From positions 1-64,000 of the IMG/VR virus record IMGVR_UViG_3300048507_000465: a stretch of DNA of 64,000 nucleotides; one strand, written 5' to 3'. Numbering within the stretch: the first letter of the stretch is position 1; each line of letters opens with the position of its first letter. The translations under genes were made by a program, and so were the position numbers. The notes below the pieces were generated by a model that saw nothing but the letters and a program-made list of their open reading frames with translations, was not told where the DNA came from and made no database searches. Shown here one piece after another: positions 47,156 to 56,202 of the stretch. The stretch comes from a virus.

Positions 47156-49908
47156 TGTGGAGTAATTTAAGATTTTTTAATGGAGTGACTTCCGAATTTC
47201 AATTTACACAATCTATAATAGATGGTGTTTGGGAAGGTAATATCTTTATGCCTGAAGTATCTACTCAGTTATACGAGACTATTAATCTTTTTATATTGGA
47301 AGATTGTACTGTAAATGGAGAGCCTGGTATTAATAAACCGGTTTCCCCTGATAACACTATTACTAAATTTAAGTTTGAATGGGAACCGACTCCTATCGGA
47401 GACTCTGAGGATATTATCATGTATGGTACTACGATTAACGAGGGTAAGGCCATAATTAAAGAAATTAAATCCCAAGAACTAGATTTAGCTCTATTTTCAA
47501 CAATTGATTCTCAGGATTCTAATTATTTAAAAGATCTTAACACTGGTGAGAATGTGGCACTGCAGGTTAATTTTGCTATTAACTCAATAGTGGAAGGTCC
47601 TCATGGTAGAACTCTTTTAATATATGCAGGTGGTGATATTATTGCTCGTATTAGATTTTATGGAGAAGTTGAGGGTGAAGATGAAAGATTGAAAGTTTTG
47701 TTAGCTAACTTTGGTGCAACATTAGATGATTCTGATTTTTTATTATTTAAGTCACATGATATTTCAGAGATGTCGCCTGATTACCAACTATTAAATCAAA
47801 AAAGAAAAGAATTATTACTAGAGCTACATAATATAAAGCCGTTTGTTGGAACATATAAAGCAATATTAAACGCAATAGATTTTTTCGGATATGATAAAGT
47901 AACTCTTAAAGAGTATTGGATAAATGTAGATAAAGGCTCTAAAACTTTTGGTAAGCTCCATGCAGTTCCTGTACCTAATGCTTCAGTTAGGGGAGAGATG
48001 ACTAGAAAACTATTAAAGTTTAAAGTTCCATCTGCTACTCAAAAGAAAACTAGTAGATTTTCATTAGTTTATAGATTAAACGAGCCTAATGGAACGTTTG
48101 ACCAGTGGGATATTCCTAATGTTGAAGAAACTTTTGATTATACCCCAGATGAAGTACTAATTAAATTATATGGGTTAAAGGCAAAGTTACAAAAAGATTA
48201 TTTACCGCTTGAAGCTAAGATAATTGATATTACCGGAGAAGGTGATTATTTTACAAATAGAAATTTAAATATTTGGAAAATTCAAAACCCAATTGGCTTT
48301 TTTACAGAGGGTCATAGGATTAAATTTGATGTGTTTCCAAATGATAGAGACCTTTATATTGAAGATACTTCAAATGTTTTAAAATCCATATTAGACCAAA
48401 ATGATAGTTCTAGTAACTATGATAGTTTTTTAAACCTTAAGCCAGCAGAAGAAGGTACTTTAACAATGTCTCAAAGGACTGAAATGAAAAACATATACGA
48501 GGAGTTTTACAAAACATACCATGACAGAGATTTAAATTCATATAATGAAAATATTCCGATCGGTTGCCCCGTTATTTTAGACGGAGTTCCTTCATTTGAT
48601 GATATATGGGATGAGGCTAATTTTGTCTGGGATGATGCTGTTGATGCAAATCAAAACTTAAGAGTAACATGGGATAATTGGTGGAAAAAATGGGTTTATG
48701 AAATTGAATGGTTAATTGACGGGCCTAATGGCCTACACCAGGAATATAGAGGTCCTGTAGATGATTTTAAAAGATTGCCTGTTAGTTTACCATACCCTGG
48801 ATCTTATACTGTTGAGATGAGAATTTATGACTTGTTTGGTCATATGTCTTTCTATAAAGAAAAGGATTTATTTGAAGTTAAGTTAAAAGACTTAGAGTTA
48901 TATGGTATCTATAAATGGTTAGATACTGATATTAGTAATAAAACTTTTACATGGAATAAAAAAGATTTAGATTGGAATCAATCTGGTGGGTATTGGGATT
49001 TTTCACAAGATAATTATACAAAAATAGAAGATCATATTTCAACGTTTTATTTAACAATGGATAGATCTAATTATGTACATGTAGAAGAAGACCAGGGTGT
49101 AAGGTTTTCAACTGTTAGAAGGTATGTAGATCCATATTCTGATTCTGGTTTTAGTGAAACTGCAGGACCATACCAATGGGATGAGAGTACTTTTAGGTGG
49201 AAAGACACTAATAATCTATGGTGGGAAGCAATGAGGGTCGGCCCTGATTTAGCATCTTCGTTTAAAATAGATTGGATCGAACAAGGGGATACTCTTAGAA
49301 TTATATTTAAAGATCCGACCACGGGTACAACAAATACTGCTAACCATGTTATTACATCTCCAACACCAGCAAATGCACAGGATGTTTCTGCTTGGGAAGC
49401 AATCGCAAACGAATTAAGAAGTAGTAATAACTTTGTATTATCTAAATTTAATTTTAACCACGTTATTAATGATGCTAATAATGATAATATAATAGATACT
49501 TTCTTTTTTATCCTGGTAACAGGTAAAGAATATTCAAAAACTTATGATTTTGAAAGTGTTAGAATCATTAAATCTAACCCTGCTTCAATTTCAGCAGTTA
49601 GTGGTGAAAACCATGTAAAACATTACAATCCTACATGGGATGATACGAGAGTATTTAAAAACCATGCAACCGTAGAAAGGTCTACGCATTTAACTATATC
49701 AACTGATATTTCTAAGTTTCCTGGAGCTAAAAATCCTAAATGGACTATTACTAATCTAAGTAACCCAGAAATCAATGATATATACTATAATAATATGTGG
49801 CTTACGTATATTTTCAAGGAACCGGGTGATTACGAAATCCAACTTGAAGCGGAAGATACATATAATAACAAAAACGCCATAAGGCGTAATATGATAAAAG
49901 TAAAATAA
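47155..49908 (+). CDS. Baseplate wedge protein, gp7-like, with Ig/PKD-like domains, 917 aa
   Basis: The N-terminal third has LLLELHNIKPFVGTYKAILN and AIDFFGYDKVTLKEYW, a helix-hairpin typical of gp7-type wedge proteins that bind gp6. Two PKD/Ig-like domains follow: around 520-590 (LPYPGSYTVEMRIYDLFGHM) and at the C-terminus (YIFKEPGDYEIQLEAEDTYN). Trp-rich strands (FVWDDAV, TWDNWWKKW) lie before the first. It links inner and outer baseplate. The Ig additions are not present in T4 gp7. Confidence 0.72.
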   Translation: MWSNLRFFNGVTSEFQFTQSIIDGVWEGNIFMPEVSTQLYETINLFILEDCTVNGEPGINKPVSPDNTITKFKFEWEPTPIGDSEDIIMYGTTINEGKAIIKEIKSQELDLALFSTIDSQDSNYLKDLNTGENVALQVNFAINSIVEGPHGRTLLIYAGGDIIARIRFYGEVEGEDERLKVLLANFGATLDDSDFLLFKSHDISEMSPDYQLLNQKRKELLLELHNIKPFVGTYKAILNAIDFFGYDKVTLKEYWINVDKGSKTFGKLHAVPVPNASVRGEMTRKLLKFKVPSATQKKTSRFSLVYRLNEPNGTFDQWDIPNVEETFDYTPDEVLIKLYGLKAKLQKDYLPLEAKIIDITGEGDYFTNRNLNIWKIQNPIGFFTEGHRIKFDVFPNDRDLYIEDTSNVLKSILDQNDSSSNYDSFLNLKPAEEGTLTMSQRTEMKNIYEEFYKTYHDRDLNSYNENIPIGCPVILDGVPSFDDIWDEANFVWDDAVDANQNLRVTWDNWWKKWVYEIEWLIDGPNGLHQEYRGPVDDFKRLPVSLPYPGSYTVEMRIYDLFGHMSFYKEKDLFEVKLKDLELYGIYKWLDTDISNKTFTWNKKDLDWNQSGGYWDFSQDNYTKIEDHISTFYLTMDRSNYVHVEEDQGVRFSTVRRYVDPYSDSGFSETAGPYQWDESTFRWKDTNNLWWEAMRVGPDLASSFKIDWIEQGDTLRIIFKDPTTGTTNTANHVITSPTPANAQDVSAWEAIANELRSSNNFVLSKFNFNHVINDANNDNIIDTFFFILVTGKEYSKTYDFESVRIIKSNPASISAVSGENHVKHYNPTWDDTRVFKNHATVERSTHLTISTDISKFPGAKNPKWTITNLSNPEINDIYYNNMWLTYIFKEPGDYEIQLEAEDTYNNKNAIRRNMIKVK

Positions 49909-49914
49909 ACTAAA

Positions 49915-50481
49915 ATGGCAAACATTACTGAAATCTTAGGTACCGACTCGGTATCGTCTTCAAGACCAACTATTAATAGTAACTTTGAGTTATTAAATGA
50001 TGAATTGGCATCGGTAACTGCATTATTAAATCCTACTACTTCTGTAATAGAGAATTTGACTAGTGCAACTACAAACTCTTTAACCGTAAATGATAATGGT
50101 AACCTTTTTGTTGTAACATCAGGTGGTGCAATATGTACTACTTCTTTACAAGCAAATGGTACATTTACATTAGGTGGTAAATTTGTAAAGTCTGGATCAC
50201 TTGGTACTCCATCTACTCCGACTACAACAAATACACCGTCATCGATTACTAAGAGTAATTACTTTATTGATGCAGATTTTACAATTCCAACAGCAGTTGA
50301 TGGTGTTGAAGTAACCCTTTTAAATGTAGGAAGTTCTGCAACTGCAGTTCTTGCTGGTACAGGAGGCGTTACTTTAGGAGCAACTTCAATATCTTTGGAT
50401 GGACTTAACTCTACTGTAACTTTAAGATGTTTTGAAAACAAATGGTTTGTAATAAGCTCAAACGCTTGTACAATCTCATAA
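49915..50481 (+). CDS. Short tail fibre or baseplate decoration protein, 188 aa
   Basis: The N-terminus ITEILGTDSVSSSRPTINSN is common to phage fibre-attachment proteins, followed by a helix (FELLNDELASVTALL) and a Ser/Thr/Gly-rich beta domain with EVTLLNVGSSATAVLAGTGG. The C-terminal NKWFVISSNACTIS is like fibre head domains. It follows the gp7-like gene by six bases. The exact role is inferred. Confidence 0.6.
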   Translation: MANITEILGTDSVSSSRPTINSNFELLNDELASVTALLNPTTSVIENLTSATTNSLTVNDNGNLFVVTSGGAICTTSLQANGTFTLGGKFVKSGSLGTPSTPTTTNTPSSITKSNYFIDADFTIPTAVDGVEVTLLNVGSSATAVLAGTGGVTLGATSISLDGLNSTVTLRCFENKWFVISSNACTIS

Positions 50482-50507
50482 TAATAAATTAAACCGAAAC
50501 CTAATAG

Positions 50508-52448
50508 ATGGCAACTCCTTTAGTTAGAATACCACAGCCACAAGGTGGCACCATGTATGCTTTTGCATCGTCTGCAAGAGATATGACTAGAGCGTTTAAT
50601 AGTGCTGACTTAAATTTCGAATTTAGTAAATTTGCTTTACTAGATTTACCGGACTTTACAGACTCTGTTAATAACTCTAATACTATCGATTTCCAGACTA
50701 ATCTTAAGCAACCTTCTGGACAGGCTTATGTTGCGGGTCAACCTAACGTTGATTTTGCACAGACCTTTCAGAACTATGCGTTAAATATGGAAGAACTTTT
50801 AGCAAAAGATGATGATTATGATCCGATCATACTTCAATCTGATGCAGAAAAGATTTTCTTTAAGTGGTTATCAGCGTTAGGGGCTATCGACTTTAGGGCA
50901 ACAGATTCTAACGAATCTTCAACTGGAGCATATGCTGAAAATGAGACTATTACTCAAGTTGGTAGTAGTTATGATAAGGTAGTAAAATATCTTGGATCAA
51001 TAGACGCTGAAAACGATGTTGCATATAAAGGGAATACGTATCATGAGGTTTATATTAACGTACCTACTTCTGTAGGTTCTACTCCGCTAGTACTTTTTAA
51101 GCCTACGGGGTATAATACAACTGCAAATAAATTATATTTGTCAGATGTTAATGCACAAAACATAGAGGGCAGAGAGGGCCAAGTACACCCTGATCCTAAT
51201 ATTAATTTATTACCAGTAGTAGATGAGTATACACTAAGTTCAGGTGCGTATTACGATATTGCTACTAATTCAACTAATTCAGTACAAATCGATTTTGATA
51301 CTGCTTCGTATGAACCGGTGCAAAATAACCCAGATGTAAAGTCTTTATTAGACTACTCTAAAACAGGACAACAATTTAAATTTAATGCCGTATTAGTTTA
51401 TTATGATTTATATAGTTCGTCTATTCCTGCAAATAGAGCAACAAATTTATATGGTATTTTAATACTAGATGATATACAAGATGCATATGGCCCTGGTACA
51501 AAAATACACGAACAAATTAAGTTTAAGCCAAATGAAGTAACTGGCCTAAATGGTAATGCATATTCTTTAAAATTAAATCTTAAATTTAATTCATCGCTTG
51601 ATAATGTTGGTGTTGAAACTAGTGTAAATGATTTCACTACGTTCTCTATGGATTTATTCATGGATACGACTACAGCACTTGAAAATGCAACAGACTTGCT
51701 TTTACAAGCAAATAATAGATATGCTAAAATTGTAGATAGATTAGATAGTTTAGAAAATTTAATTTTAGGAACTGCTAAAGCTACGGAGTTAGAGAATAGA
51801 ATAAAAGAGGTTGAAGATGATTTAGTGGCAAGCTCTTTACAATTACAAGATTCTAGTGCTTTATTAACTTTAATTAATAATGCGCATGGAAAGATTAATT
51901 CATTAATAGATGGAACAATCCCTGTTGAATTACAATATAATACAGATGTAATATTTGCTGGTAAAGGTACAACCGTAGATAAATCAGTTGCTGGTAAAAT
52001 AAAGGTTAACAACTCGGTTGTCGGATACACTTTAAGTGAATTATTTAAATGGGATATTGCATCTAGTGTGGTTTTAACGCAAATTAATACAAGTAATTTA
52101 TTTTCACCACAAGATGCAAACACAATAGGTATTTGGTCTAAACTAGTTCCATTTACAAATAGATTAAGTTTAAAAAATATTTTAGATTCTGGGTCGCTCA
52201 GCCAAAATTTAAATATATACATTGACGATTCCACTAACGGATGGTCTGCAGGTCAAACTATTAAAATAGCTTTTGATCCGATTGCAGTTAACGGAAATAA
52301 TATTAAAATTTGGACAGGGGCAACTACATCATTCGATAAACCGATTGCAAATATTGACCCTAGTCAATTATTAAGCACATCTCCGTATATCGAGATTGTT
52401 TGTATAGATCCAACTAATTATATTTTTGAAGCAGATATTTTAAGATAA
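50508..52448 (+). CDS. Baseplate/tail structural protein, 646 aa
   Basis: An N-terminal PLVRIPQPQGGTMYAFASSA region, a mixed alpha/beta body, and a helical coiled coil near 398-445 (RYAKIVDRLDSLENLILGTA). The C-terminal part is a beta domain (LNIYIDDSTNGWSAGQTIKI). By size and position it is probably a gp8- or gp9-like outer wedge or fibre-attachment protein, but no family is confirmed. One base separates it from the next gene. Confidence 0.6.
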   Translation: MATPLVRIPQPQGGTMYAFASSARDMTRAFNSADLNFEFSKFALLDLPDFTDSVNNSNTIDFQTNLKQPSGQAYVAGQPNVDFAQTFQNYALNMEELLAKDDDYDPIILQSDAEKIFFKWLSALGAIDFRATDSNESSTGAYAENETITQVGSSYDKVVKYLGSIDAENDVAYKGNTYHEVYINVPTSVGSTPLVLFKPTGYNTTANKLYLSDVNAQNIEGREGQVHPDPNINLLPVVDEYTLSSGAYYDIATNSTNSVQIDFDTASYEPVQNNPDVKSLLDYSKTGQQFKFNAVLVYYDLYSSSIPANRATNLYGILILDDIQDAYGPGTKIHEQIKFKPNEVTGLNGNAYSLKLNLKFNSSLDNVGVETSVNDFTTFSMDLFMDTTTALENATDLLLQANNRYAKIVDRLDSLENLILGTAKATELENRIKEVEDDLVASSLQLQDSSALLTLINNAHGKINSLIDGTIPVELQYNTDVIFAGKGTTVDKSVAGKIKVNNSVVGYTLSELFKWDIASSVVLTQINTSNLFSPQDANTIGIWSKLVPFTNRLSLKNILDSGSLSQNLNIYIDDSTNGWSAGQTIKIAFDPIAVNGNNIKIWTGATTSFDKPIANIDPSQLLSTSPYIEIVCIDPTNYIFEADILR

Positions 52449-52449
52449 T

Positions 52450-55400
52450 ATGAATACTAATAACTCAATATCCAACTCGCTAAAAAAGCTACTCGAAATT
52501 AATACAAATTCCTTAAAGGCATTTGAAAGAATAAACGAGGCTGTAACTACAGATCAGAAGAATATTCAATTAGAACTTCTTACTGAAGATGGTGGTACTA
52601 AGCTAGTTTCTATACCCGGATTTAATTTTATGAAAAGAGAGCTAGATAGGTTAGATACTAATCTTAAAGCTTTAACTGGATTGGGAAAAGGTAGTACTAA
52701 AATTAAACTACCAGATGGAACTTTTCAAAATATTATTACATCTGAATTAAGTACTCCTGCTAATGATATTAGTATAGTTGCTAGACCTATTACATTTTCT
52801 ACAAAACCTAATTATTTTGCAGAAGATTTTCTTAACCCTATACTTAAAACATCAATAGATGTAAGTGGCCAATTGCCAAACGACACGGAAAGGGTTTTAA
52901 TTAAAAGAATTATATTTGATTCTACGAATCAAGTTGCAGTAGATTTCTTTAATGATAATTATAGAAACCAAGAAGAGATTGATTATTTAACAGCTCTTAG
53001 AGATATTACTAATAGCAATATTAGCTATATAGTTGACGAGGATTTAAGGGATATGCCATATAGAACTGGACAATATACTGGAAAGTTTGATGTTATATCA
53101 ATTTCTAACTCCCAAAGAGAAGTTATTGTAAATGGTGTTACTACTAAAGCTGCTATTAAATTATATACATTAGATAGTTTAACTTATTCTGATAAATCTA
53201 AAGATCTAGATGATACTGAATTACTACGCGTAGGTGATGAATTGATGGTTACTGGTGGATCTAAAAATACAAGATATAAAATCAGTAAGCTTGATGCTTC
53301 GACTCGTCAGGTTGAATTAGAATTAGTCGAGGGATACCAACCTATTAAGATTGGAGGTTCTGTTTTAAGCATCTATAAAACTGAAGATGATAACTTACAA
53401 GTAGATATTCCATGTGGATTTAACGAAAGGGTGCTAATGTTTATGAAGGCAGTAGATCCTGTTTCTAAATTATTAGCAGAAAACTGGTCTCCTGGTATTG
53501 GGTTTTACACAAACGAGCTTACAATAACACAGGAAAACGGGCAAGAAATTACATTAGCAGATTTTTACAAAGATGAAGTTGCTGATTTTGCTAAAATGAT
53601 TGAAGCGATTAAAACTGATTCAATTCCTCCTGCAACAGTAGGTGTCACGCCAGATGCCCCAGTATTAGATACTTCTAATTTTAAAGTTGTACAAATTAAT
53701 AGCCATTTAACAGCAAATGACGCTAAAGATAAAATTAAAAAATTAAATTCAGATAAAGTTTCTGTAGACGAAGCTATTAAAAAACTGGATGAGACTATTA
53801 CTAAGAAAAGATCTGAGATAGCTACTAAAAAATATGAGTCTAAAGTTCAAAGAGATAAAGATAAAAATGAACTTAATTCATTAATTGAAGAGAGGGCTTC
53901 TGAGGCTAAGTTATTTAATTCCATAGTAACACAAATACAAAGTATTTCAAGCGAATCTAATAGCACTAAAATATCTCCTAAGTATAGAGTTAGAGGCTTT
54001 TGGGCAATTCCAAAACCAAAGACTGTAGCTGCTACATTAGACCAGCAAGTTGTACAGTTTATTGTACAGTATAGATACTTATCTACTTCAGGTAAATCTG
54101 GAAATGCAGCTCAACTTAAATTTACAGATGATGGTAGAGAAAAAACAGCGGTATTTTCAAATTGGGTAGAATTTAAAACTAAACCTAGACCTAGGGCTAA
54201 ATCTATAGATAGTGATGGTAATGTTTCTAATAAGTTTACATGGCAAGAGTCTAAAATAGAAGATGGACAAGAGATTAATTTTAATCAATTAGATATTCCT
54301 ATAAACCAGGGTGAATTAGTAGAAATTAGAGTTAAATCTATTTCTGAAGCGGGCTATCCTGCAAACCCAATTATGTCAGATTATTCTGAGTCTATTTCAA
54401 TGAACTTCCCGGAAGCTGAAATTGATACTACAGATACAGATGCCATTGTTCAACAAAATATAGCTGAACTTGCTAGAGTAAGAATGAACGAAGAATTAAC
54501 TTCGCAGGGTGTTTATACACATGTTGAAGATTCGTTTACTGCTAATGAGAGTTATTATGCTCACGTTGCTACAAATATTGCATCGGGATTCTTATCAGAA
54601 GAACAAAAACCAATATCTGTATATGATAAAATTGCAGAATTAGAAGCTCAAATTACAGCATTGAAAGGCGAGGTAGAGGCTGAAGTAGGGGAATTAGTAG
54701 TTAAAATAGTAGATGACGCAGGTGTTGTTACAAATATTAACCCAGATACTACAACTCAATTATTTGCTGGATATTATGTTGATGAGGTTGCTGACCTAAC
54801 AATTAGAAAAGGACATATTGTAACTAAAACATATAAGCTTCTTTTAGAAAATAGTAAATCTACTAAATTAGAATTAGTTTCTAGATTAATAGGTGATAGA
54901 ACTAAATCAGCTTATAGATCTGCTAATGCAAGTTCTTTAGATAGTACAAATGGATTTGGTATTTCTACAAACGATAGTGGCGGTAATACACCAGATGTCA
55001 AAATAGATTCAGATACTTATTACTTAACAGAAGGTAGGTATGAGTTAGCTCCGATACAATACCAGAATGTAGATCCTAGTTCATCTGATAACCTTAATGA
55101 TTCTCCGTATCAATCAGCACAAAGAAGAGGTCAATTTGTATATAGTAGATATATGGATGTTGCAAATCAAAATCCACATTATTTAATTGAACCGACGGAA
55201 ACTCAAGTAGGTAATTATACTATATCAGACTATGAATACCCATTAAGCTATGATAATACTGCTTATGCAGCAGGTGGTAATACTGATTTCATATGGTCAG
55301 GTGATTTTAATGATTATGCTGGTACATGGGACGCATCCAAAGTTCAAGTTACTAGTACAAATACAGTAGGTTTATATGATTACAATAGGGGTCTTTTTAT

Positions 55401-56127
55401 ACATAAAGACCATCCTTTCTTAGAAAATGTATGGGAAGATGCAGTTGCTAATAGTAATACTACGGATTTAAGTGCCGTTAAAAATAGTATGATATTCTCT
55501 ATGCCTAAAACTGCTACAATAGCAACAGGTGCTACTTTATTTAGCTTTTTTGGATATGATAATTCATTAGATGTTGTAAAAGCTAAACAACAGATGGCAT
55601 ACCATAGTGGAACAAATTTAAATGAATCGGGCGGTAACCTTGATAGATCTATTAAAATGTCATTTGACGAGGCCGACCAATACTTACTGGGCGGTAGATC
55701 TTGTGGAGCTTTCTTATTTATGTCTCCAGTAAATATGGATACGTTAAAAGTTGGAGGCGAAACTAGAAAAAGTAAAAAAGAAATAAAACCTAAGAAAAGT
55801 AACGAATCTAACGCAGTATCTGTAGATCTTACATTCCAATATAGAATGACAGATTATTATGGTAATAATGAAGAACTGGATACTGGTAGAGTTGGAGGTT
55901 TTGCTAGATTAGCCTATAATAATTTGACATATACTAAGAAAATGGGATTAGATATTTTTGATAAGTATGGTGAACAATTTTCTTTTGATTTAGAAGTATT
56001 TGCTAAGTATAGCCCTAAGGGTAAAAACTTAAACTCTATAAAAGCTGCTAGATTAACTAGAAATGTTACAAGTACTCCAATCCAACCATGGTATACTCAA
56101 GTCGGAGGTAGGAATATTCTGCAATAA
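52450..56127 (+). CDS. Large baseplate wedge protein with coiled coil and FN3-like domain, 1225 aa
   Basis: The N-terminus MNTNNSISNSLKKLLEINTN is helical. A long coiled coil lies near 427-494 (AIKKLDETITKKRSEIATKK), followed by an FN3-like domain at about 518-660 (WAIPKPKTVAATLDQQVVQF, ELVEIRVKSISEAGYPANPI), and a large beta-rich C-terminal half that ends in VTSTPIQPWYTQVGGR. By position it may be the functional counterpart of T4 gp10. Homology cannot be shown from sequence alone here. Confidence 0.6.
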   Translation: MNTNNSISNSLKKLLEINTNSLKAFERINEAVTTDQKNIQLELLTEDGGTKLVSIPGFNFMKRELDRLDTNLKALTGLGKGSTKIKLPDGTFQNIITSELSTPANDISIVARPITFSTKPNYFAEDFLNPILKTSIDVSGQLPNDTERVLIKRIIFDSTNQVAVDFFNDNYRNQEEIDYLTALRDITNSNISYIVDEDLRDMPYRTGQYTGKFDVISISNSQREVIVNGVTTKAAIKLYTLDSLTYSDKSKDLDDTELLRVGDELMVTGGSKNTRYKISKLDASTRQVELELVEGYQPIKIGGSVLSIYKTEDDNLQVDIPCGFNERVLMFMKAVDPVSKLLAENWSPGIGFYTNELTITQENGQEITLADFYKDEVADFAKMIEAIKTDSIPPATVGVTPDAPVLDTSNFKVVQINSHLTANDAKDKIKKLNSDKVSVDEAIKKLDETITKKRSEIATKKYESKVQRDKDKNELNSLIEERASEAKLFNSIVTQIQSISSESNSTKISPKYRVRGFWAIPKPKTVAATLDQQVVQFIVQYRYLSTSGKSGNAAQLKFTDDGREKTAVFSNWVEFKTKPRPRAKSIDSDGNVSNKFTWQESKIEDGQEINFNQLDIPINQGELVEIRVKSISEAGYPANPIMSDYSESISMNFPEAEIDTTDTDAIVQQNIAELARVRMNEELTSQGVYTHVEDSFTANESYYAHVATNIASGFLSEEQKPISVYDKIAELEAQITALKGEVEAEVGELVVKIVDDAGVVTNINPDTTTQLFAGYYVDEVADLTIRKGHIVTKTYKLLLENSKSTKLELVSRLIGDRTKSAYRSANASSLDSTNGFGISTNDSGGNTPDVKIDSDTYYLTEGRYELAPIQYQNVDPSSSDNLNDSPYQSAQRRGQFVYSRYMDVANQNPHYLIEPTETQVGNYTISDYEYPLSYDNTAYAAGGNTDFIWSGDFNDYAGTWDASKVQVTSTNTVGLYDYNRGLFIHKDHPFLENVWEDAVANSNTTDLSAVKNSMIFSMPKTATIATGATLFSFFGYDNSLDVVKAKQQMAYHSGTNLNESGGNLDRSIKMSFDEADQYLLGGRSCGAFLFMSPVNMDTLKVGGETRKSKKEIKPKKSNESNAVSVDLTFQYRMTDYYGNNEELDTGRVGGFARLAYNNLTYTKKMGLDIFDKYGEQFSFDLEVFAKYSPKGKNLNSIKAARLTRNVTSTPIQPWYTQVGGRNILQ

Positions 56128-56154
56128 ACCCACATTAGATAGTTAATAATCTTA

Positions 56155-56164
56155 GATATATAAT
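56155..56164 (+). promoter_or_regulatory. GATATATAAT candidate late promoter with leader hairpin
   Basis: Exact motif 38 bases before the ATG at 56203. The leader can form a 7-bp hairpin (ATAGAGA with TCTCTAT, 56163-56184). Confidence 0.5.
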
Positions 56165-56202
56165 AGAGAAAGAAATATCTCTATAATAAGATTTTAAACT
56201 AA

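Noticed and set aside
51401-52234. 277-codon minus-strand frame
   Set aside because: Lies wholly within a well-supported baseplate gene; no promoter block and Ser/Leu/Phe-rich shadow composition.
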